Source: an uncultured Pelagibacteraceae bacterium (GTDB lineage Bacteria; Pseudomonadota; Alphaproteobacteria; Pelagibacterales; Pelagibacteraceae). From it: DNA of 48,216 nucleotides. The notes below the pieces were generated by a model. That model was not told the origin of the DNA. It saw nothing but the letters and a program-made list of their open reading frames with translations, and did not search any database. The DNA is taken from the NCBI GenBank assembly GCA_902569285.1, contig CACFTS010000005.1:1-48216 (forward strand). The letters run 5' to 3'. Both the position numbers and the translations under genes were made by a program. Shown here piece by piece: positions 8,732 through 22,914 of this stretch. Position 1 is the first letter of the stretch; every line of letters starts with the position of its first letter.

Positions 8732-9451
8732 ATGAAAATTGAGATAATTAAATGTCTACAAGATAATTATAGTTATTTAATTATTGATGAAAAAAACAAA
8801 AATGCATGTGTGGTTGATCCTAGTGAGGCAAAACCTGTCATTAATTTTATTGAAAATAACCAAATAAATTTAAAATATATTCTCAATACTCATCATCATT
8901 ATGATCATGTTGGTGGAAATCTTGAATTAAAGAAAAGATATAATTCTTATATAATTGGATTTAAAGGAGATAAAGATCGTATCCCAGAAGTTGACATTCT
9001 TGTTGAAAATAATCAAATTTGGAAAAAAGATAATTTTGAAGCAAAAATTTATCACATCCCTGGTCATACAACAGGGCATATCGCTTATCATTTTTTTAAA
9101 GAAAGAAAAATTTTTACTGGTGATACATTATTTTCTCTTGGATGTGGTAGAATTTTTGAAGGAACATATGAACAAATGTTTAATTCTTTGAATAAGATTA
9201 AAGAACTACCTAAAGATACTGAGATTTATTGTGGTCATGAGTATACGCTACAAAATTCAAATTTTTGTATAGCTAATGATTCTCAAAATTTAAAACTTAA
9301 AAATAAGATTGTAAAAATTAAAGAAAAACTTAAAAATGGTTTACCAACCATACCAACTATTTTAGATGATGAAATAGAGTGTAATATATTTCTTAAAGCT
9401 AAAGATATAAAAAGCTTTTCAAAATTAAGAGATTTAAAGGATAATTTTTAA
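8732..9451 (+). CDS. gloB: Hydroxyacylglutathione hydrolase (glyoxalase II)
   Basis: Metallo-beta-lactamase-fold thioesterase that hydrolyses S-lactoylglutathione in methylglyoxal detoxification. Metal ligands are visible: THHHYDH at 53-59, His in IPGHTTGH near 111, Asp in FTGDTLF near 130 and His in YCGHEYT near 168. A short C-terminal glutathione-binding domain follows. It has 239 residues, slightly shorter than the 250-260 usual. It starts 1 nt after metW; metW-gloB adjacency recurs in alphaproteobacteria. Transcription of this group probably ends before the strong promoter at 9462. Confidence 0.9.
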   Translation: MKIEIIKCLQDNYSYLIIDEKNKNACVVDPSEAKPVINFIENNQINLKYILNTHHHYDHVGGNLELKKRYNSYIIGFKGDKDRIPEVDILVENNQIWKKDNFEAKIYHIPGHTTGHIAYHFFKERKIFTGDTLFSLGCGRIFEGTYEQMFNSLNKIKELPKDTEIYCGHEYTLQNSNFCIANDSQNLKLKNKIVKIKEKLKNGLPTIPTILDDEIECNIFLKAKDIKSFSKLRDLKDNF

Positions 9452-9461
9452 CTTATAGAGC

Positions 9462-9489
9462 TTGACTAAAGTAATGCTCAGACTATATT
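9462..9489 (+). promoter_or_regulatory. Sigma70-type promoter for rplU
   Basis: TTGACT at 9462-9467, a 16 nt spacer and TATATT at 9484-9489 form a near-consensus promoter in the 65 bp gap between gloB and rplU. The predicted start near 9496 leaves a leader of about 20 nt, with no sign of an L21 autoregulatory structure. It probably drives rplU-rpmA-obgE and perhaps the tightly linked genes up to rppH. Confidence 0.65.
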
Positions 9490-9516
9490 GCGATAATTAA
9501 AAATTACACTAACAAT

Positions 9517-9915
9517 ATGTCATTCGCAGTAATACAAACAGGTGGAAAACAGTACAAAGTAAAATCTGGTGAAATCTTGAAAATAGAAAAGTTACCAGAC
9601 TCAAAGCCTGATACTAAAATAGAATTTAAAGAAATTTTAGCATATGGTGACAATAAAGTAATAGAAGTTGGAACGCCAATCGTTCAGGGAGCAAAAGTAG
9701 AAGCTAATTTAATTAAAAATAGCAAAAATAGAACTGTTTTAATTTTTAAGAAAAGAAGAAGACAAAATTCAAGAAGAAAAAATGGTCATAGACAAAAATA
9801 TTCTATGATAAGAATTAACAAAATTTTTTCTAAAGATGGTAAAATTTTATCTGAAGCTGAAAAAATTTCAAAGCCTGCTAAAAAAGAAGAGGCTAAGAAG
9901 GTAGTAAATAAATAA
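9517..9915 (+). CDS. rplU: 50S ribosomal protein L21
   Basis: Large-subunit protein that binds 23S rRNA. The N-terminus (FAVIQTGGKQYKV) and the basic KKRRRQNSRRKNGHRQ segment near 86-101 are diagnostic. At 132 residues it is about 30 longer than typical L21; the extra part is a lysine/glutamate/alanine tail ending in KPAKKEEAKK. Similar tails occur on S16 and L19 in this window. rpmA follows 13 nt downstream in the conserved rplU-rpmA-obgE order. Confidence 0.97.
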   Translation: MSFAVIQTGGKQYKVKSGEILKIEKLPDSKPDTKIEFKEILAYGDNKVIEVGTPIVQGAKVEANLIKNSKNRTVLIFKKRRRQNSRRKNGHRQKYSMIRINKIFSKDGKILSEAEKISKPAKKEEAKKVVNK

Positions 9916-9928
9916 CTAGGAAAAAATT

Positions 9929-10183
9929 ATGGCAACAAAAAAAGCAGGTGGATCATCTAGAAATGGAAGAGATAGTGCTGGCAGAAGACTTGGAGTAAAA
10001 AAATACGGTGGTGAAACTGTAGTTCCTGGAAATATAATTGTTAGACAAAGAGGTACTAGAATATTCCCTGGAGAAAATGTAGGAATGGGAAAAGATCATT
10101 CAATTTTTTCAGTAATTAAAGGTAAAGTCGTTTTTAAAAAAACGAAATCAGATAGAACTTTTGTTTCAGTAAAACCCAATTAA
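9929..10183 (+). CDS. rpmA: 50S ribosomal protein L27
   Basis: Large-subunit protein near the peptidyl-transferase centre. The N-terminus ([15 protein letters not shown]) starts directly after Met, without the Firmicute-type cleaved leader. [10 protein letters not shown] and the central [10 protein letters not shown] are typical. It has 84 residues, full length. It is preceded by the ribosome-binding-like CTAGGAAAAA. A short hairpin lies between its stop and obgE. Confidence 0.97.
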   Translation: MATKKAGGSSRNGRDSAGRRLGVKKYGGETVVPGNIIVRQRGTRIFPGENVGMGKDHSIFSVIKGKVVFKKTKSDRTFVSVKPN

Positions 10184-10184
10184 T

Positions 10185-12290
<2,106 letters not shown>

Positions 12291-12291
<1 letters not shown>

Positions 12292-13541
12292 TGAAAAATT
12301 TATTAATAAATATTGGTAAAAAATCAAAGAAAGCATTTTCTTATCAATTAAATACGAAAAAAAAGAATAAGGTTTTAAAAAATTACTATCAACTAATTGA
12401 AAAAAATAAAAAATTAATTATCAAAGAGAATAAAAAAGACATTAAAAATTCTAATAAGAAGAAATTAAAAGATAATCTAATAAAAAGACTCATCTTAAAT
12501 GATAAAAAAATTTCAGATATAATTAATTCAATTAAAAAAATAATAAAACTAAAGGATCCAACTAATATTATCTTAGAAAAATGGAAAAGACCTAACGGTT
12601 TAAATATTTCAAAAGTATCAATCGCAATAGGAGTTATTGGAATAATCTATGAAAGCAGACCTAACGTAACATCAGATGTTGCTTCACTATGTTTTAAGTC
12701 AGGAAATTCAGTAATCTTAAAAGGTGGTTCAGAGGCTTTTTACTCAAATCTAATTTTATCAAAATTATTCAGAAAATCTCTTAAAAAAAACAAAGTGGAT
12801 GAAAATTTCGTTCAATTCATTGATATTAAAAAAAGAAGCGTAGTTGATTTTTTGTTAACTAAAATGAATAAATTTATTGACGTAATCATTCCTAGAGGAG
12901 GAAAAAGTTTGGTTAAAAAGGTCCAAAATTTATCTTCTATACCAACGATAGGTCATCTAGAAGGTATTTGTCACTCTTATGTTGATAAAGATGCCAATCC
13001 TAAAATTGCTAAAAATGTCATTCACAATGCCAAATTAAGAAATACGGTAATTTGTGGAGCAACAGAAACAATTTTATTACATGAAAAAATAATTAAAAAA
13101 TTTGGTATTTCTATTTTAAAAAATTTAGAAGAAAATGGATGTAAAATTATTGGAGATAATAAAATTAAAAAATTATATAATGGAAAAATACAAAAAGCTT
13201 CTATTAAGGATTGGTCTAAGGAATATTTATCACCAACAGTATCTGTAAAATCTGTTAAAAATTTAGACGACGCAATAATGCATATTAATAAATATGGAAC
13301 AATGCATACTGATTGTATTATTACACAAAATAAAAAATCTGCAAAAAAATTTTTAAAAAAAGTAAAAAGTTCTATTGCAATGCATAACACATCAACACAA
13401 TTTGCTGATGGAGGAGAATTCGGTTTTGGTGGAGAAGTGGGAATTTCTACAAATACTCTTCCACCTCGTGGTCCGGTTGGTTTAAATCAATTAGTTTCAT
13501 ATAAGTATCAAATTACAAGTAAAGGAAAAATAAGGAAATAA
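12291..13541 (+). CDS. proA: Gamma-glutamyl phosphate reductase
   Basis: Second proline enzyme: NADPH-dependent reduction of glutamyl phosphate to glutamate semialdehyde. It is an aldehyde-dehydrogenase-fold protein of 416 residues with the family sequences IGVIGIIYESRPNVTSD near 113-129, RGGKSL near 202 and catalytic Cys255 in RNTVICGATE. The C-terminal FGFGGEVGISTN and RGPVG segments are intact. It is coupled to proB by a one-base overlap. Confidence 0.95.
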
Positions 13542-13542
13542 A

Positions 13543-14064
13543 TTGAATATAAAAAAAAATAAAATTGGAATTCTTGGAGGATCTTTTGATCCTGCTCATA
13601 AAGGTCATTTAGCAATATCTAAAGAGGCTGCTAAAAGATTTAAACTCAAACAAATAATATGGGCTATTACAAAAAAAAATCCTTTTAAAAAAAAAAGTAA
13701 TACAACTCTTTTAACTAGAATCAAATATTGTAAAAAAATTATAGGAAAAATTAATTTCATAAAAGTAAGGTTTTATGAAGATTTAATTAAGTCAAACAAG
13801 ACAATTAATTTAATAAACTATTTTATTAAAAATAAAAAAAATGAAATCTATTTCTTAATGGGAGCTGATAGTTTAATTAATTTTCACAAATGGCATCAAT
13901 GGGAAAAAATTTCACAAAAATGCAATATTATTGTCTTTGATCGTTATGGATATAAAAAAAAATCTTTAAATTCAACAACATTTAAAAGATTAAATAAGAA
14001 AAATTTGAAATTTATTGAGTTTAAAAAAGTCAATATTTCTTCTTCTCAATTAAGAAAAATTTGA
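13543..14064 (+). CDS. nadD: Nicotinate-nucleotide adenylyltransferase
   Basis: Adenylates nicotinate mononucleotide in NAD synthesis. The nucleotidyltransferase motif GGSFDPAHKGH lies at 12-22, FLMGADSLINFHKW is near 104-117, and the C-terminal ISSSQLRK is the ISSTxIR equivalent. It has 173 residues, slightly short. The start is TTG at 13543, 1 nt after the proA stop, with AAGGAAATAAA upstream. A run of nine A at 13551-13559 in the first codons is in frame. rsfS follows 18 nt later, a widely conserved pairing. Confidence 0.92.
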   Translation: MNIKKNKIGILGGSFDPAHKGHLAISKEAAKRFKLKQIIWAITKKNPFKKKSNTTLLTRIKYCKKIIGKINFIKVRFYEDLIKSNKTINLINYFIKNKKNEIYFLMGADSLINFHKWHQWEKISQKCNIIVFDRYGYKKKSLNSTTFKRLNKKNLKFIEFKKVNISSSQLRKI

Positions 14065-14082
14065 TAATCTTTAATTCAATTA

Positions 14083-14433
14083 ATGGATAAAATTTCAGAT
14101 TTAAAACAAATTATCATTAACACCTTAGATATAAATAAAGCACAAGACATAATCAGCATTGACCTTAAAGATAAAAGTTCTATGGCTGATTATATGATTA
14201 TTGCTAGTGGAACTTCTTCTAGACATATTCAGTCCTTATCTGAACAAGTCTTAGACAAATTAAAAGATAGTGGTATTAAAAACTCTAAAATTGAGGGAAA
14301 AGAAAGTAGTGAATGGAAATTAGTTGATGGTATTGATTTAATAGTTCATATTTTTCACCCAGAAAAAAGAAAATTTTATGAACTTGAAAAAATGTGGTCT
14401 GAGTTAATACCAAAAGAAAAAATAATTATATGA
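14083..14433 (+). CDS. rsfS: Ribosomal silencing factor RsfS
   Basis: Binds L14 on the 50S subunit and blocks subunit joining in starvation. It is a 116-residue YbeB/Iojap-fold protein with the conserved MADYMIIASGTSSRHIQ near 40-56, EGKESSEWKLVDGIDLIVHIF near 79-99 and YELEKMWSE near 103. Its stop overlaps the ctpA start by 4 nt (ATGA). In many alphaproteobacteria rlmH comes next; here it does not. Confidence 0.94.
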   Translation: MDKISDLKQIIINTLDINKAQDIISIDLKDKSSMADYMIIASGTSSRHIQSLSEQVLDKLKDSGIKNSKIEGKESSEWKLVDGIDLIVHIFHPEKRKFYELEKMWSELIPKEKIII

Positions 14434-15566
14434 TTAAAAAAAAAATTGGAATATTACTTTTATCTTTTATTATTTTTATTCAGGAAACTAGCTCATCTGA
14501 GAATGATATTTATAAAAAGATAGATTTATTTGGTGAGGTTCTTGAAAAAATAAACAAAGAATATGTCGATGAAATAGATCAATCTAAAAGTATGGATTCC
14601 GCAATCAATGGTCTTCTTCAATCTTTAGATCCATATTCTTCTTATATGTCACCTGAGATATTAAATGAAATGCAAACAGAAACTAGCGGTGAATTTGGAG
14701 GTCTTGGCATTGAAGTAAGTATGGAGTCTGGGGTTGTGAAGGTTATTTCTCCTATAGATGATACACCAGCATCTAGGGCTGGCATTAAAGCGGGTGACTA
14801 TATTGTTAAAATTAACAATAACCAAGTTCAAGGAAAATCTTTAAGTGAAGCCGTAGATTTAATGAGGGGCCCTGTTGGATCTGAAATTGAGCTAACTGTA
14901 AGAAGAAGAGGAGAGAAAAAAGCACTTACATTTAATATTGTAAGAGAAATTATTCAAGTTCAATCTGTGAAGACTGATCTTTTGGAAAAAAATATTGGAT
15001 ACATAAGATTGACTTCATTTAATGAAAATAGTGGAGATCAGATTAAAAAAAAATTAAAAGAATTAGAAAAAAATAATAAAGTAAAAGCTTATATTTTAGA
15101 TTTAAGAAATAACCCTGGTGGTTTACTTTCACAAGCAATCAGAATTACTGATTTTTTTTTAGATAATGGTGAAATAGTATCTACAAAAGGTAGAAAAACC
15201 TCTGAAAATAGAAAATGGTTTGCAAAAAAGGGTGATATATTAAATAATAAAACACTTATTGTTTTAATCAATTATGGTTCAGCTTCAGCATCTGAGATTG
15301 TTGCAGGTGCTTTAAAAGATCACAAAAGAGCAATTTTATTAGGTGAAAACAGTTATGGAAAAGGCTCTGTTCAATCAATAATTCCTTTAAAAAATGATGG
15401 AGCAATTAGATTAACCGTAGCTAAATATTACCTTCCATCAGGAAAATCGATTTCTGAAGTGGGGGTGTCTCCAGATATTGAGGTTAGTGAAGAATCAGAT
15501 GACTTCAGAATTAAAACTGAAACAGATAATCAATTAAATTACGCTATTAAACTACTTAACGGATAA
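14430..15566 (+). CDS. ctpA: C-terminal processing protease, S41 family
   Basis: Periplasmic or membrane-anchored serine protease that trims exported proteins. A hydrophobic signal segment occupies about residues 5-18. A PDZ domain follows at about 90-165 (GGLGIEVS, GDYIVKINN). In the S41 core, the Ser-Lys pair is visible as Ser286 in NYGSASASE and Lys311 in SYGKGSVQ, 25 residues apart as expected. LDLRNNPGG is near 223-231. It has 378 residues. It is coupled to rsfS by a 4 nt overlap, with rppH 1 nt downstream. Confidence 0.94.
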   Translation: MIKKKIGILLLSFIIFIQETSSSENDIYKKIDLFGEVLEKINKEYVDEIDQSKSMDSAINGLLQSLDPYSSYMSPEILNEMQTETSGEFGGLGIEVSMESGVVKVISPIDDTPASRAGIKAGDYIVKINNNQVQGKSLSEAVDLMRGPVGSEIELTVRRRGEKKALTFNIVREIIQVQSVKTDLLEKNIGYIRLTSFNENSGDQIKKKLKELEKNNKVKAYILDLRNNPGGLLSQAIRITDFFLDNGEIVSTKGRKTSENRKWFAKKGDILNNKTLIVLINYGSASASEIVAGALKDHKRAILLGENSYGKGSVQSIIPLKNDGAIRLTVAKYYLPSGKSISEVGVSPDIEVSEESDDFRIKTETDNQLNYAIKLLNG

Positions 15567-15567
15567 A

Positions 15568-16044
15568 ATGGAAGAAAAATTCAAAAATTTACCACTTAGA
15601 AGCGGTGTGGGTATTATTGTTTTAAATAAAGAAAATAAAGTTTTTGTAGCAAAAAGAATTGATAATCCTAAAAATTTTTGGCAAATGCCACAAGGAGGAG
15701 TAGATCATGGAGAAGATTTTTTAACAGCTGCCTACAGAGAATTGAAAGAAGAAACTAGTATTAAAGATGTAAAACTCATTCAGGAAATTGAAGGCACAAT
15801 AACTTATGAGCTTCCAAAACATTTATTAGGCATCATATGGAAAGGTAAATATAAAGGTCAAAAACAAAAATGGTTTTTAATGAGATATTTAGGAAATGAT
15901 AATGATATCAACATTAAAACAAATAAACCTGAATTTCTAGAATGGAAATGGATTGATTTAGATATGATAACTGAAATAGTGGTAGATTTTAAACTTCATG
16001 TCTATAGAAAACTTAAAGAAAAAATCAAAAAAATAATTAATTAA
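15568..16044 (+). CDS. rppH: RNA pyrophosphohydrolase (Nudix)
   Basis: Removes pyrophosphate from 5'-triphosphorylated mRNA and so starts 5'-dependent decay. It begins with LPLRSGVGIIVLN, the RppH/NudH pattern. The Nudix box (G-x5-E-x7-REL-x-EE) spans about 41-63 in GVDHGEDFLTAAYRELKEET. QKWFLMRY and EFLEWKW are also family-typical. It has 158 residues. Its 3' end overlaps atpC, on the other strand, by 8 nt, so there is no room for a terminator between the convergent operons. Confidence 0.94.
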   Translation: MEEKFKNLPLRSGVGIIVLNKENKVFVAKRIDNPKNFWQMPQGGVDHGEDFLTAAYRELKEETSIKDVKLIQEIEGTITYELPKHLLGIIWKGKYKGQKQKWFLMRYLGNDNDINIKTNKPEFLEWKWIDLDMITEIVVDFKLHVYRKLKEKIKKIIN

Positions 16045-16428
16045 GAGATTTTAAAACTTCAATTTTTTGATCAACTAAATATTTAGATTGATCATTAATT
16101 TCTGGTTTATTAGTTTCTTCTTCAGCAGCTTTTAACAAGTCCTGCAATTTACCTTTTTCTATTTCTTTCAAATTAAAAATAGAGCTAGTTAGAACAGATA
16201 AATTGTTATTTTTAAATTCGACGATTCCATCTTCAACATAAAATTTCTCTTCTCCAGATTTTGCATGAATTGTGATTATTCCTGGCTTTAAAAACGAAAT
16301 TATAGAAATGTGGTCTTTAAGTATTCCCATTTCACCCTCAAAAGCTGGAACAATAACTTCAGTAACATCTTCTTTTGATAAAAAAGATTTTTCTGGATTA
16401 ACAATTTCTATCTTAAATTCTTCACTCA

Positions 16429-16429
<1 letters not shown>
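16037..16429 (-). CDS. atpC: ATP synthase F1 epsilon subunit
   Basis: Central-stalk subunit and inhibitor of the F1 motor. The N-terminal beta sandwich carries the typical FLSKEDVTEVIVPAFEGEMGILKDH pattern at about 17-41 (split by family drift) and the segment FYVEDGIVEF near 63. The C-terminal helical part is present, for 130 residues in all. Its start overlaps the atpD stop by one base. It is the last gene of the F1 operon. Confidence 0.94.
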
Positions 16430-18725
<2,296 letters not shown>

Positions 18726-18732
18726 AAAATTA

Positions 18733-20268
18733 TTAAGATTTAAAAGTTTTTTTTAACTGAATAATCACCTCAATTAGATTTTTCTCATAAACTTCTTCAA
18801 GTTTTCCTGAACTTAAAATAGAATTTATGATCTCAGGTTTATCAGATTTACATCTTTCGATTATTTTATTTTCAAAATCTGCTATATCTTTTAAATTAAT
18901 ATCATCTAAATAACCTTTTACTCCACAAAACACAGAAATTACTTGTTCAGCAACTGTCATTGGAGAGTATTGTTTTTGTTTGAGAAGTTCTGTTAATTTA
19001 GAACCTCTATTTAAAAGCTGTTGAGTTGAGGCATCTAAATCAGAACCAAATTGTGCAAATGCAGCCATTTCTCTATATTGAGCTAATTCAAGTTTCATTG
19101 ATCCAGAAACTTTTTTCATTGCTTTTGTTTGAGCTGCAGATCCAACTCTTGAAACTGATAATCCAACATTAATTGCAGGCCTAATACCTTGGTTAAATAG
19201 TTCTGTTTCTAAAAAAATTTGTCCGTCTGTGATTGAGATCACATTTGTTGGAATATAGGCTGATACGTCTCCACCTTGAGTTTCAATAATTGGTAAAGCT
19301 GTTAGAGATCCACCACCATGTTCATCACTCAATTTTGCAGCTCTTTCAAGCAATCTGCTGTGAAGATAAAATACATCACCAGGATATGCTTCTCTTCCTG
19401 GAGGTCTTCTAAGTATAAGAGACATTTGTCTATAAGCTACCGCTTGTTTAGATAAGTCATCATATATAATTAATGCGTGCATTCCATTATCTCTAAAGTA
19501 TTCACCCATAGCACATCCCGTATAAGGAGCCAAAAATTGTAGCGGTGCAGCGTCTGATGCTGTTGCAGCAACAATTGTTGTATATTCCATTGCGCCAGCT
19601 TCTTCCAATGTTTTTTGAATTTGTCTTACGGTCGATCTTTTTTGGCCAACTGCAACATAAATACAATAGAGTTTTTGTTTTTCATCATCTGACTCATTAA
19701 TTTTTTTTTGATTTATAATTGCATCAATTGCAACAGCTGTTTTTCCTGTCTGTCTATCGCCAATAATTAATTCACGTTGTCCTCTCCCAATCGGTACAAG
19801 ACTGTCAATTGATTTTAAACCTGTTTGCATTGGTTCACTAACAGATTGTCTCGGAATAATTCCTGGAGCTTTTACTTCTACTCTACTTTTTTTTACTCCT
19901 TTATCCAAAGCACCTTTTCCATCAATAGGATTTCCTAATCCATCAACAACTCTTCCTAATAATTCTTTTCCAATTGGTGTATCAACAATACTTCCAGTTC
20001 TTTTTACAACATCGCCTTCCTTAATATTTCTGTCATCACCAAAAATTACAACACCAACATTCTCACTTTCTAAATTTAAAGCCATACCTTTAGAACCATC
20101 TGCAAATTCAACCATTTCTCCAGCTTGAACATTATCCAAGCCGTAAATTCTTGCTATACCATCACCTACTGATAAAACTTGTCCAACTTCAGATATTTCT
20201 GCTTTTTCTCCAAAGTTTTTAATTTGTTCTTTTAAAATTTTTGTAACTTCTGACGGATTTATTTCCAT
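18733..20268 (-). CDS. atpA: ATP synthase F1 alpha subunit
   Basis: Regulatory nucleotide-binding subunit of F1. Walker A GDRQTGKT is at 170-177, and [20 protein letters not shown] near 265-284 and the arginine-finger region ([15 protein letters not shown], near 372) are intact. It has 511 residues, standard length. It starts 1 nt after atpH and is followed by atpG. Confidence 0.99.
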   Translation of the reverse strand: MEINPSEVTKILKEQIKNFGEKAEISEVGQVLSVGDGIARIYGLDNVQAGEMVEFADGSKGMALNLESENVGVVIFGDDRNIKEGDVVKRTGSIVDTPIGKELLGRVVDGLGNPIDGKGALDKGVKKSRVEVKAPGIIPRQSVSEPMQTGLKSIDSLVPIGRGQRELIIGDRQTGKTAVAIDAIINQKKINESDDEKQKLYCIYVAVGQKRSTVRQIQKTLEEAGAMEYTTIVAATASDAAPLQFLAPYTGCAMGEYFRDNGMHALIIYDDLSKQAVAYRQMSLILRRPPGREAYPGDVFYLHSRLLERAAKLSDEHGGGSLTALPIIETQGGDVSAYIPTNVISITDGQIFLETELFNQGIRPAINVGLSVSRVGSAAQTKAMKKVSGSMKLELAQYREMAAFAQFGSDLDASTQQLLNRGSKLTELLKQKQYSPMTVAEQVISVFCGVKGYLDDINLKDIADFENKIIERCKSDKPEIINSILSSGKLEEVYEKNLIEVIIQLKKTFKS

Positions 20269-20269
20269 A

Positions 20270-20827
20270 TTAAGCCTCTACCATTCTATTTTCAATTTGT
20301 TGTAGTTTATTTTTAATAGAAGTGTCAATCATTGTACTTCCTACTTGTACAACTAAACCTCCAATTAAACTTTGATCATGTTCATAATTTAATTTTATTT
20401 TTGAATTAAAATTATTTGATAATTCTTCGGTAATTTTATTTATCTCATCTTGAGTTAATTGTTTAGCAGATTTGATTTCTGCTTTTAGCTCTCCCCTTTT
20501 TTCTGAACAAATTTCTATAAAACTTCTAAGAATTTGTTCAACATAAAAAAATCTTCTCCTTGTTATTAAAAAACTTACAAAGTTTTTAAATAAAACTTCT
20601 AATTTTGAATTTTCACATACTTTATTTATAATATTGATTAAAACATCCTGACTTAATGTAGGATCTTTAATTAAATTATCAAATTCTTCATTGTTAGAAA
20701 TTAAAGTTAAAAATGCAGAAGAATTTTCTTCTATTTGAGCAAGTTTACTTGCTTCGCTTGCAAGTTCATATAAAGCTAAAGAATATCTATTAGCTGAAGT
20801 GCTAGAAAATCCCTTATTTTTACTCAA
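20270..20827 (-). CDS. atpH: ATP synthase F1 delta subunit
   Basis: Peripheral-stalk subunit joining F1 to the Fo b subunit. It is an all-helical N domain ([15 protein letters not shown] near 10-24) followed by the conserved C-terminal segment [21 protein letters not shown] (around 155-175). It has 185 residues. It is the first gene of the F1 operon. The Fo genes are not here, in line with the split F1/Fo operons of alphaproteobacteria. Confidence 0.95.
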   Translation of the reverse strand: MSKNKGFSSTSANRYSLALYELASEASKLAQIEENSSAFLTLISNNEEFDNLIKDPTLSQDVLINIINKVCENSKLEVLFKNFVSFLITRRRFFYVEQILRSFIEICSEKRGELKAEIKSAKQLTQDEINKITEELSNNFNSKIKLNYEHDQSLIGGLVVQVGSTMIDTSIKNKLQQIENRMVEA

Positions 20828-20855
20828 CTGTTTACCTCTAAAATGTTGGTGATTA

Positions 20856-20861
20856 ATTATA
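20856..20861 (-). promoter_or_regulatory. Putative -10 element of the atpHAGDC promoter
   Basis: A consensus TATAAT (minus strand) lies 28 nt upstream of the atpH start, in the 109 bp gap after priA. The -35 region at the expected distance is weak (TATGTT-like). A second possible pair, TTGAAG with a 17 nt spacer to TAATTA, lies a little further upstream. I see no terminator hairpin after priA in the gap. Confidence 0.45.
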
Positions 20862-20936
20862 AAATCACGCTCTAATTAACATATGACCAAATGCTCTTCA
20901 AGTAACACATTGATTAAAAATGACTTTTTTTACGGT

Positions 20937-22892
20937 CTAATTGAAGCTTATTGGATCAACATCAACTGAAAGTTTTATTCCTGATGAAAGTTTGTAATTT
21001 GCAATTATTATTGCCAAAGAATTTTGTAATTTTAATGTTTTTGGACCTCTAATTAATAGTCTAATTCTATATTTTTTTTTTAATCTAAAAATAGGAGCGC
21101 TTACTGGACCTAAAATTTTTCCATTTACCTTATTTTCAATAAAAATTTTAAATTTAAATGCTTCTTTTTCTAATTTATTTTCATTATCACCAGTTAAAAT
21201 TAAAGAAATAAATCTTTGAAAAGGAGGAAGATTGTTCTGTTTTCTAATTTCTATCTCTTTATCTAAAAAAATATCTGGATTATTATTGGTAATATCTGAA
21301 ATCATTTTTGTATTTGTATTATAAGTTTGAAAATAAACTGTAGATGGTTTACCTGTGCGACCTGCTCTTCCAGATAATTGATGATATAGTTGTAAATTCT
21401 TTTCTGCTCCTCTTAAATCATGACCTTGAGAGGATAAATCAATATCAACCACAACAATACAATTTAAACTTGGAAAATGAAAACCTTTTGAAATCAGTTG
21501 TGTTCCTACTAAAATTTCAATTTCATTATTGATTATTTTTTCTAATTTATCCTTTGAACTTTTTTTATTCATTGTATCACTCGAAAAAATTTCAATTTTT
21601 TTTGAAGGAAAATTTTTTTTGACCTCTTCAGAAATTCTTTCCACACCAGGACCACTAAATATAAAATTACAATTTCCTTCTTTTTGACAATCCCTCTTTA
21701 AAGAAGTTTTAAATCCACAATAATGACATAATAAATTATTTTTATTTTTATGATAAACTAAATTAATTGAGCAATTTGGACATGAATAACTTTTAAAACA
21801 TTTATTACAAAAAACATTGGGTGAAAATCCTCTCCTATTTAAAAAGAATAAAACTTGGTCTTTCTTTTCTAAATGAAAATTAACTTTTTCGATTATCTTT
21901 TTTGAGAGCCAAGACTGTTTTCCTAACTTCACATTGTTTAAATTAACTATTTCATAGTTTGGCAAAGAAGCATTTTGATATCGTTGTTCTAATTTTGAAA
22001 TACTATATTTTCCTTTCTTTATATTTTCGTAAGTTTCTATTGATGGAACAGCTGTAATTAAATTTATTGGAATATTCTCAAATGATGCCCTAGAGATTGC
22101 CATATCTCTAGCATTATATATTATTCCTTCATCTTGTTTGTATGATTGATCATGTTCTTCATCTACTATGATTAATCCAAGTTTTTTAAAGGGCAAAAAT
22201 AAAGAAGATCTTGCACCTATAACTACTTTAATTTCTCCAGTTACAATTCCACTCCAAATAATTTGTTTATTTTTTTTTGTTATACCGGAATGCCAGACCG
22301 CTGGTTTGAACCCAAAAAATTCTATAAATTTTTTTTCAAATTGACTAGTTAAACCAATTTCGGGTAACATTACTAAACCCTGATACTCTTTTTCTAAAAT
22401 TTTTTTTAAAGCTTCAAAATATACAATCGTTTTTCCTGATCCTGTTGTCCCTTGTAAAACATGAACATTAAATTTCTTATTTAAGATATTTATTTGATTT
22501 AAAGATTTTTGTTGTTCTTTAGTTAATTTAATAGAATGATCTTTAATTTTAGAACTAAAGTCCTTATAAAATTTCATATCAAACTTCTCAACAGTCTTAC
22601 CACTTAATAAAATAAGTTTTAAAGCCATTCCTTTTGGAACAATATTATATTCAGCAAACCAATTTAAAAAATTTAAAGTACTTTTTTTTAGTTGAGGAAT
22701 ATTTAATTTTTTTATTATTTTTTTAATTTTAAAATCTTTATCTGTTTTATTTTCAAATTCATCCCATACCACTCCAGTTATTTTTGATTTACCAAATGGA
22801 ACTTCAACAAAATCTCCAATCTTTAATTCTAAATCACTTTCATAAGTAAATGGGTGATTAAATATATTGGGTAAAAGAATCGGAAACTTCAT
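20937..22892 (-). CDS. priA: Primosomal protein N' (replication restart helicase PriA)
   Basis: Reloads the replisome at stalled forks. An N-terminal DNA-binding domain covers about 1-110. The helicase core carries Walker A GTTGSGKT at 148-155 and DEEH near 245, and the zinc-binding cysteine cluster (CNKCFKSYSCPNC, then CHYCGFK) is near 365-395. LVGTQLISKGFHFP and SGRAGRTGKPS are the later helicase motifs. It has 651 residues, a little shorter than E. coli PriA. The ATG lies 22 nt after the lpd stop. Confidence 0.95.
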   Translation of the reverse strand: MKFPILLPNIFNHPFTYESDLELKIGDFVEVPFGKSKITGVVWDEFENKTDKDFKIKKIIKKLNIPQLKKSTLNFLNWFAEYNIVPKGMALKLILLSGKTVEKFDMKFYKDFSSKIKDHSIKLTKEQQKSLNQINILNKKFNVHVLQGTTGSGKTIVYFEALKKILEKEYQGLVMLPEIGLTSQFEKKFIEFFGFKPAVWHSGITKKNKQIIWSGIVTGEIKVVIGARSSLFLPFKKLGLIIVDEEHDQSYKQDEGIIYNARDMAISRASFENIPINLITAVPSIETYENIKKGKYSISKLEQRYQNASLPNYEIVNLNNVKLGKQSWLSKKIIEKVNFHLEKKDQVLFFLNRRGFSPNVFCNKCFKSYSCPNCSINLVYHKNKNNLLCHYCGFKTSLKRDCQKEGNCNFIFSGPGVERISEEVKKNFPSKKIEIFSSDTMNKKSSKDKLEKIINNEIEILVGTQLISKGFHFPSLNCIVVVDIDLSSQGHDLRGAEKNLQLYHQLSGRAGRTGKPSTVYFQTYNTNTKMISDITNNNPDIFLDKEIEIRKQNNLPPFQRFISLILTGDNENKLEKEAFKFKIFIENKVNGKILGPVSAPIFRLKKKYRIRLLIRGPKTLKLQNSLAIIIANYKLSSGIKLSVDVDPISFN

Positions 22893-22914
22893 ATTCTAAT
22901 AATATGAAAATATA

